Assembly: GCF_001968815.1 (NCBI RefSeq) | Contig: NZ_MIEQ01000078.1 | Coordinates: 124,001 to 188,000, forward strand | Direction of reading: 5' to 3' | Source of the DNA: Motiliproteus sp. MSK22-1 | GTDB taxonomy: Bacteria; Pseudomonadota; Gammaproteobacteria; Pseudomonadales; Balneatricaceae | DNA length: 64,000 bases | Shown here: piece by piece, positions 7,341 through 15,703 of the stretch | How the letters are laid out: each line of letters opens with the position of its first letter | Numbering within the stretch: the first letter of the stretch is position 1 | Position numbers and translations under genes: made by a program | The notes under the pieces: generated by a model | Told to the model about the DNA's origin: nothing | Seen by the model: the letters and a program-made list of their open reading frames with translations, nothing else | Databases searched by the model: none

Positions 7341-8786
7341 CTATAACCTCACCAACCGAACGTTGATGCTGCGGTTTCCATAATTAATAAAAACAGGGGG
7401 AAAGCTCGAAGCTTTCTTGAATTTTCTGTACTGGTAAAACGCAGTAACCTTTAGTTTTACTGGATTGCGGTTCTTTGAGATAACGAGGGCTTGCTCCTCC
7501 TGCATGGTTCTGACTTCGTTTGCATGGAGGAGATGGTATTCCCGGTAATCTCTATGGGCGTCTTCTAGCCTTATCTGTGTCTCTCTTACCTTGCCTGCCA
7601 GATCGGAAAAATAGTTGGCTGTTACTGGATCTGAAGAACTCAGGCAGATATTAGTATTGAGGGCACCTTGGATTGCTTCGGCGGTGTCTTTTCCATATTT
7701 CATGGAAAGCTGAGAGATAGACTGTAGGATGATCGAAAGCGAAACACCGTAACCTCTAATGGTGTTTGCAACGGACACAACATCACTGACGTAGCTGTTC
7801 CCAAATTCATCGTAGAGGATATACACGGGGAGGGATTTTCCGCTGAGATGATGGTTTCTCATGCACTCATTAAAAATTGATCTGAAAAACAGGCTGGTTA
7901 CAAAGCTGTAGTATTTTTGGTTCTCGGGAGGGGTGATGAAATATATTGCAGTCTTGTGTTTTCTCAGATCTGAAAGCTGGTAGTCTGACTTGCTGAAGAA
8001 AGTTCTCAGATCCCGATTAGTGAGGGCCTTTAAGGAAGTCAGGCAAATTCCGATGAAGCTTTGTATTGCTTCTTTATTCCCTGTGAGTGCTCCTTTCCAT
8101 TCTTCGAGTATGTATCTATCGTTTGGGTATTCTGGGTCCCAGCAGTTTTCTGCTACCCAATCTTCTATTTCTTCCCCTAGATCACCAAAGCTCTGTAGTA
8201 GGTGGTGGAGGTTGGGAAGATTGAAGTATTTTGGGTCTCCAAAGCTTAAGCACTTGATCAAAACACTTAAGATTCTGGTTGCCCCATTATTCCAGTACGC
8301 ATCAGATTCCCCAGGATTTCCTGACCAGATGAGGGTTTCTGCTATCTGTTCGAGTTCTATCTGGTTTTTAGCTTCTAAGAGGGGATTAAACAGGTTGGAA
8401 GCTGAAATGTTTTGAGGATTGAATACAATTATTTCGTAGCCATTTTGCTCGAGATATCCAGATGTGTTTGCGTGGACCTCTCCTTTTGGGTCGTGTATGA
8501 CCATGGAAGCGTTTCTATTGGCCTTATCAAGCACGTTTGGAATGATGTACTTGGTGGTTTTCCCTACTCCTACTCTTGCGGTTAGGCATACGTTTTGGAA
8601 GCTTTCGTTGACAGAGAGTCTACGGTTTATGCCATCGAGTAAAAGGCCTTTGTTTGATGGGTTGAGAAAATCAGCTATTTGTTCATCCTTAAGAAATTGA
8701 GCTCCTTGTGTGCTGCTGAGCATCTTTCCTTTGATGAAGAGTTCTGTTGTTTTATACGCTATTGAGCCGAGTTTCTTGAAGATCAT
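7341..8786 (-). CDS. VirD4/TraG-type conjugative coupling ATPase (standard code)
   Basis: 481 residues of the type IV secretory coupling protein family, which links relaxase-bound DNA to a secretion channel. Walker A is ARVGVGKTT (~residues 71-79) with Ala in the first position, then MVIHDPKGEV, and a Walker B segment VYILYDEFGN (~318-327). A RecA-like C-terminal part includes SIILQSISQL. There is no large N-terminal membrane domain; the adjacent small membrane protein may supply it. All glycines are GGN and the stop is TAG. With the relaxase and MobC genes upstream it makes a mobilization module that probably borrows a conjugation channel. Confidence 0.88.
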   Translation of the reverse strand: MIFKKLGSIAYKTTELFIKGKMLSSTQGAQFLKDEQIADFLNPSNKGLLLDGINRRLSVNESFQNVCLTARVGVGKTTKYIIPNVLDKANRNASMVIHDPKGEVHANTSGYLEQNGYEIIVFNPQNISASNLFNPLLEAKNQIELEQIAETLIWSGNPGESDAYWNNGATRILSVLIKCLSFGDPKYFNLPNLHHLLQSFGDLGEEIEDWVAENCWDPEYPNDRYILEEWKGALTGNKEAIQSFIGICLTSLKALTNRDLRTFFSKSDYQLSDLRKHKTAIYFITPPENQKYYSFVTSLFFRSIFNECMRNHHLSGKSLPVYILYDEFGNSYVSDVVSVANTIRGYGVSLSIILQSISQLSMKYGKDTAEAIQGALNTNICLSSSDPVTANYFSDLAGKVRETQIRLEDAHRDYREYHLLHANEVRTMQEEQALVISKNRNPVKLKVTAFYQYRKFKKASSFPPVFINYGNRSINVRLVRL

Positions 8787-8814
8787 GATGGGGTTTCACA
8801 GTTCCTTTTGTGAA

Positions 8815-9015
8815 TTAGCGTGACATGGCCTTTGACTTCTTATGTTTATTTCTGCTGCTTCTGTGGGCTTGGAGCTCTTTTTTGGCGTTATTAACCTTAT
8901 GTGGATCTGCTGGGGACTTTCTGGGTTCTTTTTCCTTATCGCTGTTGTTGAGTTCCACGCTTGGATAAGAAAATATGTCGAAGATGGCTACTTTTAGAGC
9001 GCTTAAGAATTCCAT
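8815..9015 (-). CDS. Small basic protein between relaxase and coupling protein
   Basis: 66 residues: a hydrophobic-leaning N-terminus (MEFLSALKVAIFDIF) and a very basic C-terminal tail rich in Lys, Arg, His and Ser. It lies 35 bases after the relaxase stop and 28 before the coupling-protein start, in the same direction. Possibly an accessory mobilization protein binding DNA; no family recognised. Confidence 0.5.
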   Translation of the reverse strand: MEFLSALKVAIFDIFSYPSVELNNSDKEKEPRKSPADPHKVNNAKKELQAHRSSRNKHKKSKAMSR

Positions 9016-9050
9016 GGTTTCCTCTCTGGTCTGATGGTGTTATCAGATAC

Positions 9051-10172
9051 TCAGTGCTTTCCCTTTTGTTTTGGCTTGTGCTTTTTTTGCCTTGTTTTTC
9101 TCTTTGATTGTAGCTCTTGTTTGGCTTGGCGTATGAATTGTTTCTTGAGCTCTTTGATCTTGCATTGTCGTGATGGAACTTGATGTTCTGGTTTGGTAGA
9201 GAGGCTATCTTGAGTGTGCTTTTCGCTTTGTGTTCCTGTGGCTTGGGTCTGTGGTTTTGGATCTCTATTTTTTGATTCTTGGTTTTCTTTGTCGTTCTTT
9301 TTATCTTCGGTTTTCTGTTGTGTTTCGGGTGGTGATTTCTGCTGCTTTGTTTGGTTCTTAGTTTTTGCTTGATCCTCAGAGCTCTTTGTATGAGATAGTT
9401 GCAGTCCTATTGCCTGACTGAGTTCTTGGAATTGCTCAAGCAGCCCCAAGGTTTTCAAACGGTGGTTCCGTCCGGTCTGAGTATCCTTTATACCAACATT
9501 TTTTCCGCGGATATAGATCTCTAGCTTTTGTTTACTCAGATAGTTGAAAAATTCTGTTTTGTTTTGAGCGGATTTAAAGATATCTTCCAGCTTAGATTTG
9601 AGAAGATCACGCTCTGGAATCTGGCCGGTTCTGCGTTTGAGTTCTGCTGCATTCTTGGAGAGGGTCTCCTTGGCTTCTCTGTTGATAATGAGTTCTTGTT
9701 CCAGCTCTGGATGTTTTTCTAGTACATGGGACTCCAGCCCCTTTTTTATCTCATCAAATTGCTTCTTGCTGAGACGATATCTTGAGCGTTCATTTAAACG
9801 GTTGGCACTTATCATGAGGTGGAAGTGTAGGTTGTTATCTTTCTCATCATGAAGCCCACCGTAGACTAAGCAATCTCGAGCTCTGCTGTTTACGTACTCA
9901 GCTACAATTTTGTGTAGGATTTCTTTTTGCTGTTGCTCGGAAATTCCATTAGCTCGGGTGATAGAAATGACTTCGTGGTAGAGGTAGTTGGCGTTTTTAC
10001 GTCTGGTAAGCAGCTGAGCGTTCCGCTGGAATTCCTGAATAATTGCATCTCTGTCTTGTAGGATGAAGTTATTGGTGTAGGAGTAGTGGTAGTCGTGGGC
10101 TTCGTCTCTAGTGATGTAATCGTAGAGCTGAGTGAAGCTGGGGTCCTTTCGGGACATCGACTTGATGATCAT
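9051..10172 (-). CDS. Mobilization relaxase (MobP-type)
   Basis: 373 residues. The N-terminal ~200 residues form a relaxase/mobilization nuclease domain: start MIIKSMSRKDPSFTQLYDYI with the candidate catalytic Tyr in this segment, and the metal-binding three-histidine signature HDEKDNNLHFHLM (~115-127). The C-terminal third is a low-complexity Gln/Lys/Glu-rich tail. It nicks oriT and leads the strand into the recipient. Its ATG overlaps the MobC stop (ATGA), a typical translationally coupled pair, and this TGA stop shows the module uses the standard code. Reading TGA as Gly would add only 17 residues here. Confidence 0.9.
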   Translation of the reverse strand: MIIKSMSRKDPSFTQLYDYITRDEAHDYHYSYTNNFILQDRDAIIQEFQRNAQLLTRRKNANYLYHEVISITRANGISEQQQKEILHKIVAEYVNSRARDCLVYGGLHDEKDNNLHFHLMISANRLNERSRYRLSKKQFDEIKKGLESHVLEKHPELEQELIINREAKETLSKNAAELKRRTGQIPERDLLKSKLEDIFKSAQNKTEFFNYLSKQKLEIYIRGKNVGIKDTQTGRNHRLKTLGLLEQFQELSQAIGLQLSHTKSSEDQAKTKNQTKQQKSPPETQQKTEDKKNDKENQESKNRDPKPQTQATGTQSEKHTQDSLSTKPEHQVPSRQCKIKELKKQFIRQAKQELQSKRKTRQKKHKPKQKGKH

Positions 10173-10543
10173 GGCTGTTTGAGTTTTCCCTGAACGAAGT
10201 CATCGATCTTTTTATCAAGTTGAGCTAGGTGCTCAAAGACGAGGTTTTGGTCAATATCTCTGAATATGTTGGAGGTATGGGAAAGCTGGTTGAGGTTCCC
10301 TGCAATATTTCTAACAAGGCGGGTGAGGGTGTTGAGTGAATCTTGAATCTGAGTAGGTACGAGGTACTTGGTATCTCGGTAGGCTATAGCCATGTTTTTG
10401 ACTACGGTGTTGACGGTGGTGTTTTCTGCTTTGGCTATTTTCTCAAATCGTTTGTATTCGCTGGCAGTGAGCTGAATCTCCACACGAGGGTGGGTGAGTT
10501 TTCGCTCTTGCTTGATCTTTTTTTGGTACTCCTTTCTATCCAT
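10169..10543 (-). CDS. MobC-family relaxosome accessory protein
   Basis: From ATG 10543, which has an AGGA ribosome-binding site, the product is 124 residues; the frame extends upstream to 10624 without support. It has a basic N-terminus, a ribbon-helix-helix-like segment (RVEIQLTASEYKRFEKIAKA), then a helical MobC domain with LTRLVRNIAGNLNQL. MobC proteins bind near oriT and help the relaxase melt and nick it. It overlaps the relaxase gene by four bases. Its TGA stop matters: in code 25 it would read on for about 90 unnatural residues, so this operon evolved in a standard-code host. Confidence 0.85.
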   Translation of the reverse strand: MDRKEYQKKIKQERKLTHPRVEIQLTASEYKRFEKIAKAENTTVNTVVKNMAIAYRDTKYLVPTQIQDSLNTLTRLVRNIAGNLNQLSHTSNIFRDIDQNLVFEHLAQLDKKIDDFVQGKLKQP

Positions 10544-10639
10544 GTTTTTGTTCCTACTGCCATGTAGTGGTGGGTTATAATGTGTGCTCTGAGAGGTAAA
10601 TGGTAGCATAGTGTTCGATACCATTTTTTCTCAGGGAGC

Positions 10640-10714
10640 TTCGGGGGTCAAGGGGTACTCCCCTTGCAAGATGCATTTGCAGGGAGGCGTGTTCCCGGGA
10701 ATATGCAATCTTGC
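10640..10714. other. Candidate origin of transfer (oriT)
   Basis: Directly upstream of the mobC-relaxase operon are two inverted repeats. One is CAAGGGG-TACT-CCCCTTG at 10649-10666. The other pairs GCAAGATGCAT at 10666-10676 with ATGCAATCTTGC at 10703-10714. Mobilization origins usually lie beside mobC and contain such repeats next to the nick site. The nick position cannot be fixed from sequence alone. Confidence 0.6.
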
Positions 10715-11076
10715 AATCAGTATATAACATAGCTTTGTTGTGGGGATGAAAGATAGGTTGTTGACGTGGGGATTTGTTGGGTTTGGAATCTAAAGAGGCT
10801 TAATGACGGGGCTAGATAGTTCACTAATCACTAGCAATGAAGCATGAGTGTAAATTTTCAAATTATTGCTTTGTATACTGTTTCCATAGTTCCGATGATT
10901 GAGCAAAAAGTTTGTATTAACCACCTATGCCAATGCCATGTACTTCCTAGATTCTCAGTCCTATATATTCAGTCAGGAATGCATTGCTCAAGTTAGATTC
11001 GAAGCTCGCACATAAGTATGCTTACATGGCGGAAACCTCTATTAATCACTCTGCAGTGAGGTGGAACAGGCGCTAC
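10715..11076. other. Intergenic region, no gene seen
   Basis: About 360 bases between the candidate oriT and the HNH gene. I see no credible ORF. One TTCGAA-containing segment near 11000 recalls a tRNA T-loop, but the flanking stems do not pair, so no tRNA is called. Confidence 0.4.
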
Positions 11077-12261
11077 TTAAGTGTAGTTTTCTTTGGTTTT
11101 GAATATTAATGCTTCTATTTCTTTTGGCGTTAAACGATATCCAATCCCGTTCATATCTTGATATGTATGGACTTCAGCATGGCAGTGGTTACATAGCGAT
11201 ATTAGATCAAGGTCATTCTCTCTGCCGATGCGATCATATATTAGGTGATGTACTGTTTCAGCTAGATTTCCGCAAGCTTGGCAAGTCATATCATCCCGTA
11301 TGAGTATTCTATTTCTTGTTTTTTTCCATTCCTTTGAAGTGTAGTACGTTCCAAACGTTGATTTATCCACTCTATTAATCTCACCAGTAGAAATTTTTTT
11401 CACTATCTCACTATGAAAGATTTCTTTTGATTTTCTTACTTCTGTTGAATATTTCTCATACCACAGAGAGACATCATTCTCAGTAGATTTTTCTATACTT
11501 TCATCAAATTCTGGTAAATATTCTAAATCTCTAATATTTTTCTTTGATATATTTTTAATATGCTTTCCACATGACCGGCACTGTTGAACTATAGCTGTAT
11601 TATTTTCACTATATTTTCTAATAGTTAGGTGATTATTTAGATGTTTACAATCAGTAGACGATATAGGTTTGGGGTGTTTTTTTTCATAAATTATAGAAAA
11701 TTCTTCATGGTTAAACTGAGGGTATCTTCCGTCATCACCAATCGCTTTTTCTATAACCTGATCCCTTAATCTCCACCATTTTTTATACTTTACATCTTGT
11801 TCTCTTCTAATATTTTCCTCAAATTTTGGTAATTGTTCATAATTATCGATTGAACACTTTCTATGATCTTTTATTGATGAACCACATATTAGACATTGAG
11901 TTACTACATGTGTACTACTGTTAGAATATGTTCTTAATCTAATCTCTGTAGACTTATGACTACATGGTGGGGGGAGCTCCGGTTGGGGGAACTCCGCAAC
12001 AAAACTTGACAGGGCATAGTCAATTTTTCCTAGGTAAATGTCAAAAGTTCGTGCTGGTATTTCGTACATAACTTTTAGATTTTTAATATTATCTGAAGCG
12101 TTCCTTAGTCTTTTAGCCCATGTAGTACGTGCTTCGATACTAAGGCCCGTATAATATAAAGTACGGTAAGAGTCACGTTCCAACTTTCGAAACTTTCTAA
12201 GTTCTAAGAAATATTCTTCAAAAGGGCTGTCTGAAAATGGATATGGCAATGTCATCTCCAA
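11077..12261 (-). CDS. HNH endonuclease with duplicated Cys-rich modules
   Basis: 394 residues. The C-terminal ~80 residues form an HNH nuclease: DDMTCQACGNLAETVHHL, then LDLISLCNHCHAEVH, giving two CxxC pairs and the HH/N/H core. Upstream are two related zinc-finger-like modules, one ending CLICGSSIKDHRK and one ending CRSCGKHIKNISK, each preceded by a Cys/His pair (CSH, CKH) and a short beta segment. The N-terminal third is helical. Likely a DNA-cleaving protein, perhaps a restriction or defence nuclease, with the duplicated modules recognising the target. Monocistronic, TAA stop, AT-richer than its neighbours. Confidence 0.8.
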   Translation of the reverse strand: MEMTLPYPFSDSPFEEYFLELRKFRKLERDSYRTLYYTGLSIEARTTWAKRLRNASDNIKNLKVMYEIPARTFDIYLGKIDYALSSFVAEFPQPELPPPCSHKSTEIRLRTYSNSSTHVVTQCLICGSSIKDHRKCSIDNYEQLPKFEENIRREQDVKYKKWWRLRDQVIEKAIGDDGRYPQFNHEEFSIIYEKKHPKPISSTDCKHLNNHLTIRKYSENNTAIVQQCRSCGKHIKNISKKNIRDLEYLPEFDESIEKSTENDVSLWYEKYSTEVRKSKEIFHSEIVKKISTGEINRVDKSTFGTYYTSKEWKKTRNRILIRDDMTCQACGNLAETVHHLIYDRIGRENDLDLISLCNHCHAEVHTYQDMNGIGYRLTPKEIEALIFKTKENYT

Positions 12262-12293
12262 ATGAGCGATTTAGTTTACTTTCTTGCTAGAGT

Positions 12294-12533
12294 TTATGTG
12301 GATTTACTGTCAGATGAGAGATATAGCCAACCTATAACAATAACTATTGTAATACCAATAAAAGCTAGTACTCGACCAAGTGTTGTATCTGTTATGGCAC
12401 TTATCCCTGCTACGGCCAGAAAGAATACTGGTAGCAGTAAAGCTGTGTTAAATCCAGCAATACGTGCGCTTTTTGAAGAAAGAAATCCAATCGTAATAAC
12501 AGTAACTACCGCGACAATTACAAAAAATTCCAT
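12294..12533 (-). CDS. Small hydrophobic membrane protein (79 aa)
   Basis: Three predicted membrane helices fill almost the whole chain (MEFFVIVAVVTVITIGFL; a middle helix; a C-terminal IIVIVIGWLYL-like helix), ending in a short polar tail. It sits upstream of the HNH gene on the same strand; their ends are 33 bases apart. It could be an independent small protein or the partner of the nuclease. No family recognised. Confidence 0.5.
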   Translation of the reverse strand: MEFFVIVAVVTVITIGFLSSKSARIAGFNTALLLPVFFLAVAGISAITDTTLGRVLAFIGITIVIVIGWLYLSSDSKST

Positions 12534-12711
12534 ACAGCATCCTTTTGATATGAATAGTTCAATATGTAGCTGGTTTTTTATGAGGATCTAACGAGTAGTC
12601 TAATTCTAAAACAATTACTCATATTATAAGTTCACTGTGCTACGTATCAACGATCTTTACTTTTATGTTAAGCCATATTTATGATGATTTTTCCATGAGG
12701 TTAAACCTAGG

Positions 12712-13611
12712 CTAACTAATTTTATCTTTTATATAGCCGGGCGCTATTGCAAGGTTATTCACGCCAAAAAGGGCGGGTGAGTTACGAAGCCATAGGTGAA
12801 ATTCTGAACCTTTTTTGCTGTGATCTTCCGAGCAATCAACATTCCAGCGTCGTAGCATATAGCCAGCTACAGCGGCTCGGATGTTGATTTTTAGGACGCC
12901 GTTTTTCATTCCATAATCCAGCTCTATTGTCTCTGGGTGCGGCATGTTAGCAATGTTAGGATGAGGAACGATTTCCATCTCGACAATCCGATTCCACTGG
13001 ATATCATGCTCTCTACGTTCATGGTCTGAAACAACCCCATCTAGAACTGTTGTTCGAGTAATACGGGTGAGAACAAAATCACCGAACCGATCTCGTTTCC
13101 GGTCATATCCCCTTATATGCCAACGCAGTCCATTATCAACAAGAGCAAAAGGGACCACTTCACGGTTAGTTTCTCCACTGCTGACCGAGCAGTAATGAAT
13201 CTGTACAGCTTTTCCTTGATGGATTGCTGTTGATAGATCGGCAAGGATATTCAGGGATGGATGATTGAGACTTGCCGGTGTATCGCAATAGACCATCGCT
13301 TTGTATGTGCCCACAAGATCATCACCGATTCCTTGCGATAAAGCCGAGAGGGCTTGCTGTGCGGTGTAATCAAAGAGAGGAATGAAGTCTTTGCTCTTGA
13401 AATAGCTCTTGAGCTTGCTGTCATACACGATATTGCCCGGTTTGTGGTTCTTGTAAGCTGCTATGTCCCTCGTAGCTGCGGCTTCCTTGATCCCGAACCG
13501 ACTAACCAGATCATTCCGGTTTACCGTACCCAGAAAATATAGCCTGAAGTCTATGTGGAACAGACGCTCTCTCTGTGTCTGGGATAACTCTTGTAATTCT
13601 GGTTGTTGCAT
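12712..13611 (-). CDS. WYL-domain regulator (BrxR/CapW-like)
   Basis: 299 residues. The N-terminal winged helix (~10-70) contains FLGTVNRNDLVSRFGI and AAATRDIAAYK, the pattern of BrxR/CapW regulators of phage-defence loci. A WYL domain follows (~125-200: ALVDNGLRWHIRGYDRKRDRFGDFVLTRI region with H/R/Y ligand residues), then a C-terminal extension. Such proteins usually repress a neighbouring defence operon and release it when a nucleic-acid or nucleotide ligand appears. It is divergent from the four-gene operon starting at 13762, and the spacer holds inverted repeats suitable as operators. Confidence 0.85.
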   Translation of the reverse strand: MQQPELQELSQTQRERLFHIDFRLYFLGTVNRNDLVSRFGIKEAAATRDIAAYKNHKPGNIVYDSKLKSYFKSKDFIPLFDYTAQQALSALSQGIGDDLVGTYKAMVYCDTPASLNHPSLNILADLSTAIHQGKAVQIHYCSVSSGETNREVVPFALVDNGLRWHIRGYDRKRDRFGDFVLTRITRTTVLDGVVSDHERREHDIQWNRIVEMEIVPHPNIANMPHPETIELDYGMKNGVLKINIRAAVAGYMLRRWNVDCSEDHSKKGSEFHLWLRNSPALFGVNNLAIAPGYIKDKIS

Positions 13612-13761
13612 AGCCTGTCTCGTACTTCATCACTGATACCGATAGCAGGAATCGTATCTGATAATCATTATCGTAACAATAAAGATATAAAGTATCTATT
13701 GATATCATCATAATGATTAGTATATGATGCTTTCGTGATCATAACTATAGGAGCATCAAAG
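13612..13761. promoter_or_regulatory. Divergent promoter/operator between WYL regulator and membrane operon
   Basis: Contains a 10-base inverted repeat, TAATCATTAT at 13662-13671 and ATAATGATTA at 13710-13719, plus other A/T-rich half sites such as GATATCATCATAAT. An AGGAG ribosome-binding site at 13749-13753 precedes ATG 13762. This is the expected operator position for the WYL regulator; binding is inferred. Confidence 0.5.
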
Positions 13762-13971
13762 ATGCGAAGACATAATGGAAACATGAACGGTGAGCGTTAC
13801 CTTGGTAATACCAACACAACAGAGGTACATGATCTGGATAATGAGCAGGCTTCTTGTCAAATTAACAAAATAATCATGGCCGGAAATGACAAACCTTTTA
13901 CCACAACAAATGAGGCCAAGCGTCTTGGCTATGACAACTGCCACTGGTGCATTGGTGGATCAACTCGTTAA
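13762..13971 (+). CDS. Small protein of WYL-linked operon (69 aa)
   Basis: The start at ATG 13762 is chosen for its AGGAG site; a GTG at 13735 is also in frame. Polar protein ending in GYDNCHWCIGGSTR, with a CxxC pair that could bind metal. First gene of a plus-strand run of four genes with short gaps. Small proteins with this ending recur upstream of the same two downstream genes in other bacteria as I recall. Function unknown. Confidence 0.55.
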   Translation: MRRHNGNMNGERYLGNTNTTEVHDLDNEQASCQINKIIMAGNDKPFTTTNEAKRLGYDNCHWCIGGSTR

Positions 13972-13994
13972 TGAATGACATAGGAGATTTAATC

Positions 13995-14168
13995 ATGGCT
14001 ACGAACCCTCCATCAGGAGACGGGCATCGTAATGGTGCTGTCAAAGGCCGTTCACAGACGAAAACCCCATCAGGGCATTACGTGAAACGGGATACAGAAA
14101 CAGGACGCTTTATGGATGTTAAGACATCCGACAAGAAACCTTTCAAAGGTGTGAGAAAGGAGAAATAA
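13995..14168 (+). CDS. Small basic protein, GDGHRNGAVKGRSQ family
   Basis: 57 residues from ATG 13995 (AGGAG site at 13982-13986). Pro/Gly/Lys-rich, with PSGDGHRNGAVKGRSQ at the N-terminus and KPFKGVRKEK at the end, a conserved small hypothetical protein pattern seen in many gammaproteobacterial islands. Two bases separate its stop from the next start. No known activity; probably works with the neighbouring membrane hydrolase-like protein. Confidence 0.6.
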   Translation: MATNPPSGDGHRNGAVKGRSQTKTPSGHYVKRDTETGRFMDVKTSDKKPFKGVRKEK

Positions 14169-14170
14169 CC

Positions 14171-14539
14171 ATGCCAAATGGCGTAGCTCATCAGCTCGCC
14201 GGAGTTTGTACAGGAATAGGGGTCTGTTTGCTGGATAAGAAGTCAGAGGCTTCTCCGGTAATAAACCCCGTTACCTCCGCTATGATTGGTGGTATCTGTG
14301 GCAAATTACCAGATCTGCTGGAACCGGCAATTCATCCAAATCACCGACAATTCTTTCATAGTGTTGCGTTACTCGGAACCATGACTTATAGCCTCAAAAG
14401 GATTTATGACTGGGAACCTGAAACGGATCTCAAAAAGGTCTTACGCAGCGTTCTGATTATTGGTGGGACCGCTTACGTAGGGCATCTGGTTCTTGATTCC
14501 TTGACGAAGAAGTCACTCCCTACCATTGGAAAATTATAA
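14171..14539 (+). CDS. YdjM-like membrane protein, metal-dependent hydrolase family
   Basis: 122 residues beginning MPNGVAHQLAG. It contains KLPDLLEPAIHPNHRQFFHS (~residues 46-65), with the D-x(7)-HPNHRxFFHS arrangement of the YdjM/LexA-regulated membrane-bound hydrolase family (PF04307 type), and hydrophobic helices at either end. The His/Asp set probably binds metal at the membrane face. It is shorter than E. coli YdjM (~196 residues). Conserved association with small genes and WYL regulators suggests a stress or phage-response role, which is inference. Confidence 0.7.
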   Translation: MPNGVAHQLAGVCTGIGVCLLDKKSEASPVINPVTSAMIGGICGKLPDLLEPAIHPNHRQFFHSVALLGTMTYSLKRIYDWEPETDLKKVLRSVLIIGGTAYVGHLVLDSLTKKSLPTIGKL

Positions 14540-14557
14540 AATTTCGGACACTAAAGA

Positions 14558-14917
14558 ATGGAATCCATGAAAGTAAATCTCTACCCCTGTGCTCATTGTG
14601 AGGGAAAAGGAACCTGTAAGAATGGCGGTGATGGATCAAGCTGTACCGCCTGCGTAAAACGAAATGATCTAAAAGGTAAGGAGTACTCTGGCCTGCTGTG
14701 TGGGGCTTGCGGTGGACTGGGTATGGCGGAACCTTATACTGAACGAATTAACAAGCGGACCAAACCTATCCTGGCTGTGGTGATAGTCTTCGTTATGTTG
14801 TTTATGATAATTGGTCTAGCCTTATCGAAAAATCCGCATTTCCCGGAAGTTCTTGCTTTTGCAGGGACTCTGATTGGTGGTGTTGTTGCGTACTATTTTT
14901 CGAGTAATAGCTCTTAG
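14558..14917 (+). CDS. Membrane protein with DnaJ-type zinc finger
   Basis: 119 residues (a second start at 14567 is possible). Residues ~10-58 contain four Cys pairs, CAHCEGKGTC, CTAC and CGACGGLG, resembling the CxxCxGxG repeats of DnaJ zinc fingers. Two membrane helices follow (~70-92 and ~100-115). Last gene of the operon behind the WYL regulator. The combination of zinc finger and two C-terminal helices would anchor a binding module at the membrane. Function unknown. Confidence 0.6.
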   Translation: MESMKVNLYPCAHCEGKGTCKNGGDGSSCTACVKRNDLKGKEYSGLLCGACGGLGMAEPYTERINKRTKPILAVVIVFVMLFMIIGLALSKNPHFPEVLAFAGTLIGGVVAYYFSSNSS

Positions 14918-15027
14918 AATACGTGAAAATATGTTGATCATAGGTTTTCTACAGGTTTGTCCTGAGGTAGCAAGGAAATAGTAATGTGTTTTCTGCTTGT
15001 TGTTATTTCTAGAGGACAACTAAAATA

Positions 15028-15050
15028 ACAGCCCCTTTAAGAGGCTGCTT
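15028..15050 (-). terminator. Terminator for code-25 gene 15051-15473
   Basis: On the minus strand, AGCCTCTTAAAGGGGCT forms a compact hairpin (with one G-T pair), followed by TTATTTTAG. It begins at the stop codon of the code-25 gene. Confidence 0.65.
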
Positions 15051-15473
15051 CTATAACAATCACAACTCTGAAAAAATGTATCGAACATATATGTTTTTTA
15101 CTAAATTATCCATATTTCATTCAATCGCAGACTTCAATTCATCAAAAGCATCTTCTGAATAGTCATAGCTGCTACACATGTAGTTTCAATATGTATATAT
15201 TTCTGATCATCAACCTACATGGTCATTTACAAAATCGAATCAACATTTATCAATTATTTCATTTCTTGCTACCTGAAGAATATGATCCAAAATGCAATAA
15301 ACAGGATCTATGTTTTCAAAGCTGTCTTGATCTATATTTATTCTAAAATCATCTATAATTTCAAAAATCATGAATTCAGATAATCATACTGAATCTCAAA
15401 TTTCACAAACTCTCTTTACATCAAGGTATCCAAATGGACAAAAATAACTTTGTAGCTCATTTATAGTATTCAT
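15051..15473 (-). CDS. Small code-25 protein (140 aa, TGA = Gly)
   Basis: Minus strand from ATG 15473 to TAG 15051-15053, no internal TAA/TAG, eight in-frame TGA codons including one TGA-TGA doublet. With TGA as Gly it gives a natural acidic helical protein: MNTINELQSYFCPFGYLDV, then EIGDSVGLSEFMIFEIIDDF, and CGFDFVNDHVGGGSEIYTYG, where most of the listed G are TGA. A terminator follows directly. It lies downstream of the code-25 serine recombinase, so it may be part of the same element. Family not recognised. Confidence 0.75.
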
Positions 15474-15566
15474 GGCATAAAAATTAATTAATAAAGTAGT
15501 AATGGTAAACCGGTAATTTCGAAGAGTCAAAGAACCGCTATTTTTGAGGCACGATAAAATCGGTTA

Positions 15567-15593
15567 TTGACCTGATGAAATTTGAGGTATAAT
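15567..15593 (+). promoter_or_regulatory. Sigma-70-like promoter, rightward
   Basis: TTGACC at 15567-15572 and a perfect TATAAT at 15588-15593, spacer 15 bases (slightly short). It points into the 3' end of the serine recombinase gene on the opposite strand, so it could drive an antisense or small RNA. No ORF follows. Confidence 0.35.
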
Positions 15594-15703
15594 TGCTAGA
15601 CTTTATTATTAACTTACGTTGCCGAAGAGATGTCAATAATATTTGGTGCTGTTTAAAATTATGTGTCACCTCTATAGTTTAACTTCTAAATTTCGAGCGA
15701 AAC

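Noticed and set aside
10990-11010. tRNA-like TTCGAA segment
   Set aside because: The flanking bases do not form a T-arm, and no acceptor or anticodon stem is present.
12262-12591. Plus-strand ORF of 109 codons
   Set aside because: Antisense shadow of the 79-residue membrane protein gene.
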